Part shown: one piece after another, positions 41,972 to 50,403 of the stretch
How positions within the stretch are numbered: position 1 is the first letter of the stretch
How the letters are laid out: each line of letters opens with the position of its first letter
DNA from: Bradyrhizobium lablabi
GTDB lineage: Bacteria; Pseudomonadota; Alphaproteobacteria; Rhizobiales; Xanthobacteraceae
Assembly (NCBI RefSeq): GCF_018131005.1
Contig: NZ_JAFCJK010000008.1
Location: 124,001 to 188,000 of the forward strand
Length of the DNA: 64,000 bases
Direction: 5' to 3'
The notes under the pieces: model-generated
Database searches by the model: none
Told to the model about the DNA's origin: nothing
The model's input: the letters and a program-made list of their open reading frames with translations, nothing else
Made by a program: the position numbers and the translations under genes

Positions 41972-43084
41972 ATGGGTTCACTGGCTTTATCGCGGGTCGC
42001 AGCTTCGGATCAACCCGCACCTTCACTGGTTGACGAGGTTGCAAGAGTTTCCCGCCAGGAGCTCGCGCCGCTGGCGGCCGCGATCGATGCCGGCTCGGTC
42101 TATCCGGGCGAGCTGCTGCGCCGTCTCGGCGAGATCGGCGCCTGGGGCAGCCACGTCCCGCAGGAGGGGCCTGCCGATCTGCGCTGCGCCATCCAGGCGA
42201 TGGCGGCGATCGGCGAGGTCTGCGGCGCCACCGCCTTCATGGCCTGGTGCCAGAACACGCTGGTCTGGTATGTCGCGAACTCGACCAACCTGAAACTCGC
42301 GGCGCGGTTCGGCAATGGTTTCGCGAGCGGGCGGCTGCTTGGCGGCACGGGCCTTTCAAACCCGATGAAGAGCTTCTTCGGGATCGAGAAGCTGAAGCTG
42401 AAGGGCAGGAAGGTGGAGGGCGGCTACATCGTCCGCGGCGCGCTGCCCTGGGTCTCAAACCTCGGCCCCGGCCACTATTTCGGCACGATCTTCGAGCGCG
42501 AGGACGAGGGCGGCATTGTGATGTTCCTCGCCGACTGCTCCGATCCAGCGATTACGTTGCAGCCGTGCAAGCCGTTCCTCGCAATGGACGGCACCGGCAC
42601 CTATGGCGTTCAGTTCCGCGACGTCTTCGTGCCGGATGAACTGATCCTCGCCGAGCAGGCCGCTCCCTTCGTCAAGAAGATCCGCGCCGGCTTCATCCTG
42701 CTGCAGGTCGGGATGGGTCTCGGCCTGATCCGTGACTGCATCAGCATCATGGACGAGGTCCACGCGCCGCTTGGCCATGTCAACCGCTATCTGCCGCAGC
42801 AGCCGCTGCAGTTCCGCGAACTGCATGCCGAATTCGAAAAGGAAGCGATGGCGCTGGCGCGCGATCCTTACAACACCGACGACAGCTATTGGCGCCGCGT
42901 CGTCGCGCTGCGCCTGCGCATCGGCGATGCCAGCGTCGCGGCGGCGCATGCCGCGATGCTCCATTGCGGCGCGCGCGGCTACCTGAAGAGCCATCGCGCG
43001 CAGCGGCGGCTGCGCGAGGCCTATTTCGTCGCCATCGTCACGCCCGCCACCAAGCAGCTTCGCAAGATGTTGGCCGACGGGTGA
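41972..43084 (+). CDS. Acyl-CoA-dehydrogenase-fold flavoprotein lacking the catalytic Glu
   Basis: A 370-residue protein with the ACAD plan: helical N-domain (ELAPLAAAIDAGSVYPGELL), beta-domain (RLLGGTGLSNPMKSFFGIEK, GGYIVRGALPWVSNLGPGHY, MDGTGTYGVQFRDVFVPDEL) and C-terminal helices (AAHAAMLHCGARGYLKSHRA). In dehydrogenases the end reads I-Y-E-G-T, with Glu as catalytic base; here the matching place is IVTPATKQLRKML (V356-T357-P358). Members without Glu include DszC-type flavin monooxygenases. I infer an oxygenase acting on a sulfur or nitrogen compound. ATG 41972 follows GTGCGGAGACGATCG. Confidence 0.82.
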   Translation: MGSLALSRVAASDQPAPSLVDEVARVSRQELAPLAAAIDAGSVYPGELLRRLGEIGAWGSHVPQEGPADLRCAIQAMAAIGEVCGATAFMAWCQNTLVWYVANSTNLKLAARFGNGFASGRLLGGTGLSNPMKSFFGIEKLKLKGRKVEGGYIVRGALPWVSNLGPGHYFGTIFEREDEGGIVMFLADCSDPAITLQPCKPFLAMDGTGTYGVQFRDVFVPDELILAEQAAPFVKKIRAGFILLQVGMGLGLIRDCISIMDEVHAPLGHVNRYLPQQPLQFRELHAEFEKEAMALARDPYNTDDSYWRRVVALRLRIGDASVAAAHAAMLHCGARGYLKSHRAQRRLREAYFVAIVTPATKQLRKMLADG

Positions 43085-43133
43085 GGGAGTTTCGAGAACC
43101 ACCAGACTGCAACCACAAACAGGAGAGGCTGCC

Positions 43134-44012
43134 ATGACGGACGTTCTGATTACTGCCGGCGAACTGGCCGAACTCATCAAGAAGGAGCCGTGTGTCATCA
43201 TCGACACGCGGAATCCGGATGCCTATGCGGCGGGACACCTGCCCAATGCCGTCAATGTGCATGACATCTTCACCTATCTCGCGACCTCGACGCCGGAAGG
43301 CATGCACGAGCTGAAGACCAAGTTCGCCGACGCGTTCGGCGCCGCCGGTCTGTCCGGCAAGGAAACCGCCGTGATCTACGAGCAGTCGATGAACTCCGGC
43401 TTCGGCCAGTCATGCCGCGGCTATTACCTGCTCACCATGCTGGGCTATCCCAAGGTGAAGGTGCTGCATGGCGGCTACGATGCCTGGAAGGCGGCGGACC
43501 TTGCGACAACGACCGACGTGCCGCTGCCGGGAAAGGCCTCGTTCTCGATCGTCCCCGAGGCAGCGGACATCCTGATCGACGCCAAGACCATGCTGGCTGC
43601 GCTCGACAAGCCCGGCATCTCGATCCTCGACGTACGCGACGTCGATGAATGGATCGGCGACAGCTCCTCGCCCTACGGCAAGGATTTCTGCCCGCGCAAG
43701 GGGCGTATTCCCGGCGCCGTCTGGCTGGAGTGGTACCGCATGATGAAGCCGACCGCCGAAGGTCCGCGCTTCAAGTCGAAGGATGAAATCTTGGCTGAGT
43801 GCGCAACTGTCGGCATCTCGCAGACGACGCCGGTTTATCTGTATTGCTTCAAGGGAGCGCGCGCCTCGAACACCTTCCTGGCGCTGAAGAACGCCGGGGT
43901 GAAGGACGTGCGGATGTATTTCGGCTCCTGGAACGAGTGGTCGCGCGATCCGTCGCTGCCGATCGACGAAGGTCTACCAACGGCTGCCCGCGTAACAGGC
44001 AAAGCGGCATAG
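43134..44012 (+). CDS. Two-domain rhodanese (sulfurtransferase)
   Basis: A 292-residue tandem rhodanese. Domain 1 (about 8-128): VIIDTRNPDAYAAGHLPNAV, and at the active-loop place IYEQSMNSGFGQ with no Cys, as usual for the inert half. Domain 2 (about 145-280): ISILDVRDVDEWIGDSSSPY, and the active loop YCFKGARASN with C238. No signal peptide, so cytosolic. Rhodaneses move sulfane sulfur, for example between thiosulfate, cyanide and thiols. Its place before cyanate uptake and cyanase genes suggests handling of sulfur released from a thiocyanate-like or sulfonated substrate. Spacing to the flavoprotein is 49 bases, with AGGAGAGGCTGCC before ATG. Confidence 0.93.
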   Translation: MTDVLITAGELAELIKKEPCVIIDTRNPDAYAAGHLPNAVNVHDIFTYLATSTPEGMHELKTKFADAFGAAGLSGKETAVIYEQSMNSGFGQSCRGYYLLTMLGYPKVKVLHGGYDAWKAADLATTTDVPLPGKASFSIVPEAADILIDAKTMLAALDKPGISILDVRDVDEWIGDSSSPYGKDFCPRKGRIPGAVWLEWYRMMKPTAEGPRFKSKDEILAECATVGISQTTPVYLYCFKGARASNTFLALKNAGVKDVRMYFGSWNEWSRDPSLPIDEGLPTAARVTGKAA

Positions 44013-44129
44013 AACGTGCATGCACAAGATCGTCCGGCGGCCAAAAAAGCGGCCGGGCGGTAACCTGACGACCGAGCCGCGGTGGGGCGGGGGCGCTCGC
44101 CGCGGCTCGGTGTGACAAAGAGGCGCAGC

Positions 44130-45524
44130 ATGTCCACCTTCGACGATCCGTTCGACGCCGACCGCGAACTTACGAGATCGGGCTGCATCTGCGGCGGCCA
44201 TCGCTCGGCCGACGAGCATGACCACGCCGAGCGCGCGCTGCGCTGCGAGCCGGTTTTGCCCGCCGAGGGCGAGGAGAAACGCTACGAGGCGGTCGTTGCG
44301 TCGGCCGTGATGCGGGCGGTGTTTCCGAGCGACATCGCGCGCCGCGCCTTCCTCAAGTCGGTCGGCGCTGGAGCCGCGTTCGCCGCGCTGTCGCAGTTCT
44401 TCCCGCTCAAGACCGCGACCGAGGCGTTTGCCGAGGCCGGTCCGCCGGAGAAGAAGGACCTCAAGGTCGGCTTCATCCCGATCACCTGCGCAACCCCGAT
44501 CATCATGGCCGCGCCGCTCGGCTTCTATGCCAAGCAGGGGCTGAATGTCGATGTGGTGAAGACGGCGGGCTGGGCGGTGATCCGCGACAAGACCATCAAC
44601 AAGGAATACGACGCGTCCCACATGCTGGCGCCGATGCCGATCGCGATCTCGCTCGGGCTTGGCGCCAACGCGATTCCCTTCGCGGTGCCCGCGATCGAGA
44701 ACATCAATGGGCAGGGCATCACGCTTGCGATGAAGCACAAGGACAGGCGCGATCCGAAAGACTGGAAGGGCATGAAGCTAGCCATTCCCTTTGACTATTC
44801 CATGCACAATTATCTGCTGCGCTATTATCTCGCCGAGCACGGTCTCGATCCCGACACCGACGTGCAGCTCCGCTCGGTGCCGCCACCTGAAATGGTCGCC
44901 AATCTGCGTGCCGACAACATCGACGGCTTTCTCGCGCCCGACAATGTCTGTCAGCGCGCGGTCTATGACGGCGTTGGCTTCCTGCACATCCTCTCCAAGG
45001 AGATCTGGGATGGCCATCCCTGCTGCAGCTTTGCCGCCAGCAAGGAGTTCATCACGACCTCGCCGAACTCGTTCGCCGCGCTGACGCGTGCGATCGTGGA
45101 TGCGACGAGCTACGCGTCGAAGGCAGAGAACCGCAAGCAGATCGCGGAGGCGATTGCGCCGGCAAACTACATCAACGCGCCGGTGACCGTGCTGGAACAG
45201 GTCCTGACCGGCACCTATGCCGACGGGCTCGGCGGTGTGAAGACGGATGCAAAGCGCGTCGATTTCGATCCATTCCCGTGGCAGTCCTTTGCAGTGTGGA
45301 TGCTGACGCAGATGAAGCGCTGGGGCCAGATCAAGGGCGATGTCGACTACAAGGCGGTCGCCGAGCAGGTCTATCTCGCCACCGATACTGCCAGGGTGAT
45401 GACCGAGATGGGGCTGGCGCCGCCAGCCGCCTCGTACAAATCGTTTTCGGTGATGGGCAAGAGCTTCGATCCCGCCAAGCCCGATGACTACCTTGCGAGC
45501 TTCAAGATCAGGAAGTCATCGTGA
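44130..45524 (+). CDS. cynA: ABC transporter binding protein of the nitrate/cyanate (CynA/NrtA) type, Tat-exported
   Basis: A 464-residue substrate-binding protein. The fold matches CmpA/NrtA/CynA: KDLKVGFIPITCATPIIMAA, GFYAKQGLNVDVVKTAGWAV, then DASHMLAPMPIAISLGLG and DNIDGFLAPDNVCQRAVYDG. The Tat motif ARRAFLKSVGAGAAFAAL begins only at residue 70. Before it lies a Cys/His-rich leader: C19, C21, H24, H30, H32 and C39. The cynA name rests on synteny with cynS; nitrate, bicarbonate or sulfonate cannot be excluded. AAAGAGGCGCAGC precedes ATG 44130. Confidence 0.85.
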   Translation: MSTFDDPFDADRELTRSGCICGGHRSADEHDHAERALRCEPVLPAEGEEKRYEAVVASAVMRAVFPSDIARRAFLKSVGAGAAFAALSQFFPLKTATEAFAEAGPPEKKDLKVGFIPITCATPIIMAAPLGFYAKQGLNVDVVKTAGWAVIRDKTINKEYDASHMLAPMPIAISLGLGANAIPFAVPAIENINGQGITLAMKHKDRRDPKDWKGMKLAIPFDYSMHNYLLRYYLAEHGLDPDTDVQLRSVPPPEMVANLRADNIDGFLAPDNVCQRAVYDGVGFLHILSKEIWDGHPCCSFAASKEFITTSPNSFAALTRAIVDATSYASKAENRKQIAEAIAPANYINAPVTVLEQVLTGTYADGLGGVKTDAKRVDFDPFPWQSFAVWMLTQMKRWGQIKGDVDYKAVAEQVYLATDTARVMTEMGLAPPAASYKSFSVMGKSFDPAKPDDYLASFKIRKSS

Positions 45525-45546
45525 GGGCGATTGCCGGTTTCTTTTT

Positions 45547-45672
45547 GCCTCGCCCCGCCTGCGGGGAGAGGCCGACGCACGAAGTGCGGCGGGTGAGGGG
45601 GACTCTCCGCGTTCTGCGCTCGTGGAGATTCCGCCTCATCCCGACCTTCTCCCCGCACGCGGGGAGAAGGAG
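45547..45672. repeat. GC-rich palindromic repeat between cynA and the permease gene
   Basis: CCTCGCCCCGCCTGCGGGGAG (45549-45569) and CTCCCCGCACGCGGGGAG (about 45649-45666) are hairpins at the ends, with CGCACGAAGTGCGG and GGTGAGGGGGACTC between. I recall this unit as widespread in Bradyrhizobiaceae. Its last bases GGGGAGAAGGAG form the ribosome-binding site of the permease gene. Confidence 0.85.
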
Positions 45673-46506
45673 ATGAGCCTCCGTCTCCGCGCGGCGATCG
45701 TCTCGATCGCGCTGCTTGCCGCCTTCCTGGGCATCTGGCACCTCGCGACCCGCAGCACCGGCGCAACAGCCAATATGAGCCCGGAATACGCCAGGCTGAT
45801 GGGGCTCACGGCAACGCAGGGCAAGTCGGCGATGCCAGGGCCGGCGGATGTCGGCGCGAAATTGTGGGAGCATTTGAAGCGGCCGTTCTATGACAATGGA
45901 CCGAACGACAAGGGCCTCGGCATTCAGCTCGCCTATTCGATCGCCCGCGTCGGCACCGGCTATCTGATCGCGGTCATCGTCGCCATTCCGCTTGGCTTCT
46001 TGATTGGCATGTCGCCGCTGATCAGCCGGGCGATCGACCCGTTCATCCAGGTGCTGAAGCCGATCTCGCCGCTCGCCTGGATGCCGCTTGCGCTCTACAC
46101 GATCAAGGACTCCTCGATCTCGGCGATCTTCGTCATCTTCATCTGCTCCGTGTGGCCAATGCTGCTCAACACGGCATTCGGCGTGGCGAGCGTGCGCAAG
46201 GAATGGATCAACGTCGCGCGCACGCTGGAGGTCGGCACCCTCAGGCGCGCCTTCACCGTGATCCTGCCCGCAGCGGCGCCGACCATTCTGACGGGCATGC
46301 GCATCTCGATCGGCATCGCCTGGCTCGTGATCGTTGCGGCCGAAATGCTGGTCGGCGGCACCGGCATTGGCTACTTCGTCTGGAATGAGTGGAATAACCT
46401 CTCGATCACCAATGTCATCATCGCGATCCTGCTGATCGGGATCGTCGGCATGCTGCTCGACCAGATCCTTGCGCGCGTCACGCGCATGGTGACGTTTCCG
46501 GAGTAG
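45673..46506 (+). CDS. cynB: ABC transporter permease (CynB/NrtB/SsuC type)
   Basis: A 277-residue inner-membrane permease with a start helix (AAIVSIALLAAFLGIWHLAT) and five more segments. The EAA-type loop reads NVARTLEVGTLRRAFTVILP with AAAPTILTGMRISIGIAWLV after it, the binding-protein-dependent permease signature. I choose ATG 45673, since codons upstream run through the repeat. GGAGAAGGAG lies just before. It is 148 bases after cynA and five bases before cynD. Confidence 0.92.
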   Translation: MSLRLRAAIVSIALLAAFLGIWHLATRSTGATANMSPEYARLMGLTATQGKSAMPGPADVGAKLWEHLKRPFYDNGPNDKGLGIQLAYSIARVGTGYLIAVIVAIPLGFLIGMSPLISRAIDPFIQVLKPISPLAWMPLALYTIKDSSISAIFVIFICSVWPMLLNTAFGVASVRKEWINVARTLEVGTLRRAFTVILPAAAPTILTGMRISIGIAWLVIVAAEMLVGGTGIGYFVWNEWNNLSITNVIIAILLIGIVGMLLDQILARVTRMVTFPE

Positions 46507-46511
46507 GGACG

Positions 46512-47423
46512 GTGACCGACAAGTTCATCTCGATCGAAGGCATCGCCCGCCGCTATCCCGGCGCCAACGGCGATGCCACGACGGTGTTCGAGAATCTCTG
46601 GCTGTCGATGGCGCGCGGCGAATTCGGCTGCGTGATCGGCCACTCCGGTTGCGGCAAGACCACCGTGCTGAACATCCTTGCCGGCCTCGACGAGCCGAGC
46701 GCGGGGACGGTGATCGTCGACGGGCAGGCGATCGAGGGCACGAGCCTCGACCGTGCCGTGATCTTCCAGAGCCACGCGCTGCTGCCATGGCGCACAGTGC
46801 TCGGCAATGTCGCCTACGCGGTGAGCTCGAAATGGCGCAAATGGGATCGCGCCCGGGTGAAGACGCACGCACAAAAATTCATCGATCTCGTCGGGCTTTC
46901 CGGGTCCGAGCACAAGCATCCGTCCGAGCTGTCCGGCGGCATGAAGCAGCGTGTCGGCATCGCCCGTGCGCTGTCGATCATGCCGAAGATCATGCTGATG
47001 GACGAGCCGTTTTCGGCGCTCGACGCGCTGACCCGCGGCACGCTGCAGGACGAAGTGCGGCGCATCTGCCTGGAAACCGGGCAAACGACCTTCATGATCA
47101 CCCATGACGTCGACGAGGCGATCTTCCTTGCCGACAGGATCTTCCTGATGACCAATGGCCCGGGCGCGAGGCTGGCGGAGATCGTCGAAAATCCTCTGCC
47201 GAAGGACCGCGGCCGCATCGATCTGCATCGTCATCCCTACTACTATGCGCTGCGAAACCACATCGTCGATTTTCTGGTCAGCCGCAGCAAAAGCTTTGCG
47301 ACGGACGTGCCCGATCACGATGCGCGCCATGTACCCACCGTGCGGCCGGGCGTCGGCGACCCCGTCATCGTCTCGCCGCCACGTGTCGTCGAACCCAATG
47401 CCGCGCAAAGCGCTGCGCGTTGA
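46512..47423 (+). CDS. cynD: ABC transporter ATPase (CynD/NrtD type)
   Basis: A 303-residue ATPase: Walker A GHSGCGKTT (43-51), Q-loop FQSHALLPWRTVLGN, signature LSGGMKQRVGIARAL, Walker B IMLMDEPFSALD, H-loop MITHDVDEAI. The C-terminal region (about 225-303) is longer than minimal domains and resembles the regulatory tails of NrtD/SsuB relatives. GTG 46512 follows TAGGGACG. It closes the transporter before cynS (22 bases). Confidence 0.93.
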   Translation: MTDKFISIEGIARRYPGANGDATTVFENLWLSMARGEFGCVIGHSGCGKTTVLNILAGLDEPSAGTVIVDGQAIEGTSLDRAVIFQSHALLPWRTVLGNVAYAVSSKWRKWDRARVKTHAQKFIDLVGLSGSEHKHPSELSGGMKQRVGIARALSIMPKIMLMDEPFSALDALTRGTLQDEVRRICLETGQTTFMITHDVDEAIFLADRIFLMTNGPGARLAEIVENPLPKDRGRIDLHRHPYYYALRNHIVDFLVSRSKSFATDVPDHDARHVPTVRPGVGDPVIVSPPRVVEPNAAQSAAR

Positions 47424-47445
47424 GAACCCAGCAGGAGGAAACCTC

Positions 47446-47934
47446 ATGAAACGTGAAGATCTCACCGAGAAGCTGCTCGACATCAAGCGCGAGAAAGGCT
47501 GGAGCTGGAAGCACGTCTGCGAGAAGATCGGCGGCTATTCCGAAGTGCTGATCGTCGGTGCGATCCTCGGCCAGATGAAATTGACCAAACCGCAGGCTGC
47601 GAATGCCGGCGAGCTGTTCGGCCTATCGAAGGCCGAGGTCGCGATGCTGAACGAGGTGCCGATGCGCGGCACCGGCACGCCGATGCCGCCGACCGATCCC
47701 TTGATCTACCGCTTCTACGAGATGGTGATGGTCAACGGGCCGGCCTGGAAGGCGCTGATCGAGGAGGAATTCGGCGACGGCATTATGTCGGCGATCGACT
47801 TTGACATGGCGATTGATCGCGTCGCCAATCCCAAGGGCGACCGTGTCAAGATCACGATGTCCGGCAAGTTCCTGCCCTACAAATATTACGGCGCCAGCGG
47901 CAACGTGCCGGAATATGGATTCAAGGAGGAGTAG
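47446..47934 (+). CDS. cynS: Cyanase (cyanate hydratase)
   Basis: A 162-residue cyanase converting cyanate plus bicarbonate to ammonia and CO2 (via carbamate). Catalytic residues match E. coli with an offset of seven: R89 and E92 in IYRFYEMVMVNG, S115 in GDGIMSAIDF. N-terminal helices (LTEKLLDIKREKGWSWKHVC) and the ending FLPYKYYGASGNVPEYGFKE are typical, length is standard. ATG 47446 is preceded by GCAGGAGGAAACCTC, the best binding site in the cluster. Last gene of the presumed osmC-to-cynS unit. A decayed copy of its 3' end lies at 50885. Confidence 0.97.
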   Translation: MKREDLTEKLLDIKREKGWSWKHVCEKIGGYSEVLIVGAILGQMKLTKPQAANAGELFGLSKAEVAMLNEVPMRGTGTPMPPTDPLIYRFYEMVMVNGPAWKALIEEEFGDGIMSAIDFDMAIDRVANPKGDRVKITMSGKFLPYKYYGASGNVPEYGFKEE

Positions 47935-48039
47935 CCTTGGCGGTTGACGCCCGATGAAACGGCAGGTCGCCTCTGGCTTTCGGCGAATTGCCGGTCCGGC
48001 GTGAACTCAAGATTTTCGCGGCGAAGGCAAGGCGACCCG

Positions 48040-48501
48040 TCAGAGATCCTTCCACGAAGAGAACGTTGCCGCCTGGCCGCGCACGATTCCATCCGCGTCC
48101 ATGAGCTGCCAGACGATGCCGTCTTCTATCCAGAAGCGACGTCCCGATTTTGCGATCCTCTGGCCGCGATAGCCCGCCATGAAGCCATTGCGCGTGACCT
48201 CGTCCAGCGCGCGCTGACGCTCTGTTCGGTCCGGAGCTTCCGCAGAGAGGCGCGAGGGCAGACAGGTGAATTCATCCCAGGTGTACTCGAAACAGGCCTG
48301 CGCTGCGTTGTTCGCATAGATAAAGTGCGGATCCGGGTCCGTGTTATGGGCCAAAACCACGAATGGCGCTGCATTGTAAAGCCACGCGGCTCCCTGTCCG
48401 TTGGAGACCAGCGGCCGTCCGACCAGACGAGCATAGTTGCCGGTGAGCAAATCGAAGAAAGCAGAATCCGTACGCAAATCGCCGGAATCGAAGGAGGTCA
48501 T
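48040..48501 (-). CDS. MEKHLA-domain protein
   Basis: A 153-residue PAS-like MEKHLA-domain protein: YNAAPFVVLAHNTDPDPHFI, YANNAAQACFEYTWDEFTCL, LPSRLSAEAPDRTERQRALD, FMAGYRGQRIAKSGRRFWIE, then IVWQLMDADGIVRGQAATFS. The domain is known from plants and bacteria as a likely small-ligand sensor. ATG 48501 has AAAGGTGCAACA before it; the frame upstream is not coding-like. Opposite strand to the cyn cluster. The gene and its neighbour have lower GC than the cluster. Confidence 0.85.
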   Translation of the reverse strand: MTSFDSGDLRTDSAFFDLLTGNYARLVGRPLVSNGQGAAWLYNAAPFVVLAHNTDPDPHFIYANNAAQACFEYTWDEFTCLPSRLSAEAPDRTERQRALDEVTRNGFMAGYRGQRIAKSGRRFWIEDGIVWQLMDADGIVRGQAATFSSWKDL

Positions 48502-48687
48502 TGTTGCACCTTTCGTCGCGAAGCACGCCCCGCAGTTCATTTGCTTCCGCGGACGCAATTCCTCGGACACGAGTATCATCCGTCTTCGTGTGTCGTTGAT
48601 CACAACTCAGAGATGCATGCTCGCAACCTGGGTCTTAGCGCAGCGCTGGTCGCGGCGTCCGCACTCAGCGCGGCGATCGATTGGCCA

Positions 48688-50403
48688 TCAAAGGTTTTTC
48701 AAGCGTGGATTGGGGCCAAGGTCCTGCTCCGGATCGAGCGGCAGTTCGATCAACAGAGAGGGCGTGTCCGTCTGATAGCATCGCGTCATGATGTCATCGA
48801 GATTGTCGAGATCAGGCTGGACCTGCGCGTAATCCCATCCAAAGCCAGCCGCAATAGCCTCGTAATTGAGGCCCTCCAGGCCGTCATGATAGCGCTCGAC
48901 CGGATATTCCTTCAGGATCTTGGTAAGTCCATTTCGTACGATTCCGTACATACGGTTGTTCAGGACGAACAGGTTCAAATGGAGATTCTTGGCTTCCGCC
49001 AGATAGCCGGCAAAAAGGCGGAAGCATCCGTCTCCGGAAAAGATGAAGACGGTCTTGTCCGGTGCTCCAAGCCTGGCTCCTACGCCAAGGCCGAAAGAAC
49101 CACCCATAGCGGAGCCACGGTAGAGACTGAAAAAGGGGCAGTCCGGATTCGGGCGCTGCGTGATGTATTGACGATCCTTGTAAGACATACAGACATCGTC
49201 AAAACCGATGCTATTTTTGCGCCAGAGAGTGTCGATACGTCGGTAAAATGCCGCCAAATCCAGAAAGCCCGGACGGGCAGCGTCAATCGGCCGCGTGTTC
49301 AGATCGGCAGGAGCTGGGGGAAATCGCCGAGTTGCCGGAGGATGGCGTGAGATCGCCAAGGTTAGCTTGCCGAGCATTGCCTCAAGCGGACCGTTCACTT
49401 CAAAACAGGCGCCGTCGATCAGGTGCCGGCACGATCCTTCCAAAACGCCGTAATGGCTGTCGTCGTTGCTCAGAAGCCATGCTTCCCCGCAGAAGATCGG
49501 AGAGAGGCCCGTCGTGTACTCGTCAAAATCTGCGCCCAATCCGATCAGGACGGTCTGTTCGTCCAGCGCACTCCACACGGCATCCGCAGCGCCGTTGCCG
49601 CCAAATCCAAGATAGCCGTAGAGGTAGGGGTTCTCACGTTCGACGGCGTTTGCGCCGTTGATACTGTAGACGACGGCGGCACCAAGCGTAGTGGCCAGTT
49701 CTGTAACCAATTTCCTGCTTGTCGTGGTTGTTGGCATCGCGGAGCCCACCAGCATGACCACTTTCCGCCCTGACAATCGATCCAGCGGCCACGGGATGTC
49801 GACCTCAGGACGAGGAAAGGAGCGAGATGCTGGGACGATCCAGCGTGCCTCTCCTGGAATGCGGGCGAGAGACGGGTCCAGAACCAGGACTGCCGGGCGG
49901 CCCTGCGCAAGCTTGGCGATAGCGCGCTCTATCTGCGGCACCATGGTATCGAACTTATCCAGCACAAAGACGCCGTCCGGCAGTTCGGCCTCGAGTTGTG
50001 CAAGCGTATTCATCCCATGAGCGGTGCTGTCCTGAAGCGGAGCAAATCCGCCGGCGGACCCGGCAGAAAGCGGGACAATGTACAACGCGGGGATGTTGTG
50101 CAGTTTGGCGTCTGTCATTCCGCATCCCAGAAGCTTGGTTGCAGCTCCCGTCGTGGCTGCCGCAGCGGCGACTGCGCCAGTGGCCAGGTAATAGCCGAGC
50201 GGCAAAAAGCCGGCCGCGTATTCTCCGACATTGAAGAAAGAGAGAGCCGCTCCGTTGCGAAGCTTGTGATAAGGCTCCATTGCTTTCGTGAAGTGAATAA
50301 TGCCGCCGCCCGTCACGCCTGCGCAGATTGAGATCCCATAGCCTCTTAATATTTCCGTGATGACGTCATACGGATCTGTCGAGATTTTGTTGATTGCGTT
50401 CAT
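48688..50403 (-). CDS. Thiamine-diphosphate-dependent enzyme (decarboxylase/acetolactate-synthase-like)
   Basis: A 571-residue ThDP enzyme with three domains. N-terminal PYR-like part: DVITEILRGYGISICAGVTG and ALSFFNVGEYAAGFLPLGYY, with Glu kept in VGEYAAG. Middle: PLDRLSGRKVVMLVGSAMPT. C-terminal PP domain: FIFSGDGCFRLFAGYLAEAK, then LNLFVLNNRMYGIVRNGLTK, the GDG-x-n-NN cofactor motif. It resembles sulfopyruvate or phosphonopyruvate decarboxylases and similar enzymes in domain order, but I cannot assign a substrate. ATG 50403 is chosen with moderate support. It lies 84 bases upstream of nothing else on its strand but the MEKHLA gene, 186 bases downstream. Confidence 0.85.
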   Translation of the reverse strand: MNAINKISTDPYDVITEILRGYGISICAGVTGGGIIHFTKAMEPYHKLRNGAALSFFNVGEYAAGFLPLGYYLATGAVAAAAATTGAATKLLGCGMTDAKLHNIPALYIVPLSAGSAGGFAPLQDSTAHGMNTLAQLEAELPDGVFVLDKFDTMVPQIERAIAKLAQGRPAVLVLDPSLARIPGEARWIVPASRSFPRPEVDIPWPLDRLSGRKVVMLVGSAMPTTTTSRKLVTELATTLGAAVVYSINGANAVERENPYLYGYLGFGGNGAADAVWSALDEQTVLIGLGADFDEYTTGLSPIFCGEAWLLSNDDSHYGVLEGSCRHLIDGACFEVNGPLEAMLGKLTLAISRHPPATRRFPPAPADLNTRPIDAARPGFLDLAAFYRRIDTLWRKNSIGFDDVCMSYKDRQYITQRPNPDCPFFSLYRGSAMGGSFGLGVGARLGAPDKTVFIFSGDGCFRLFAGYLAEAKNLHLNLFVLNNRMYGIVRNGLTKILKEYPVERYHDGLEGLNYEAIAAGFGWDYAQVQPDLDNLDDIMTRCYQTDTPSLLIELPLDPEQDLGPNPRLKNL

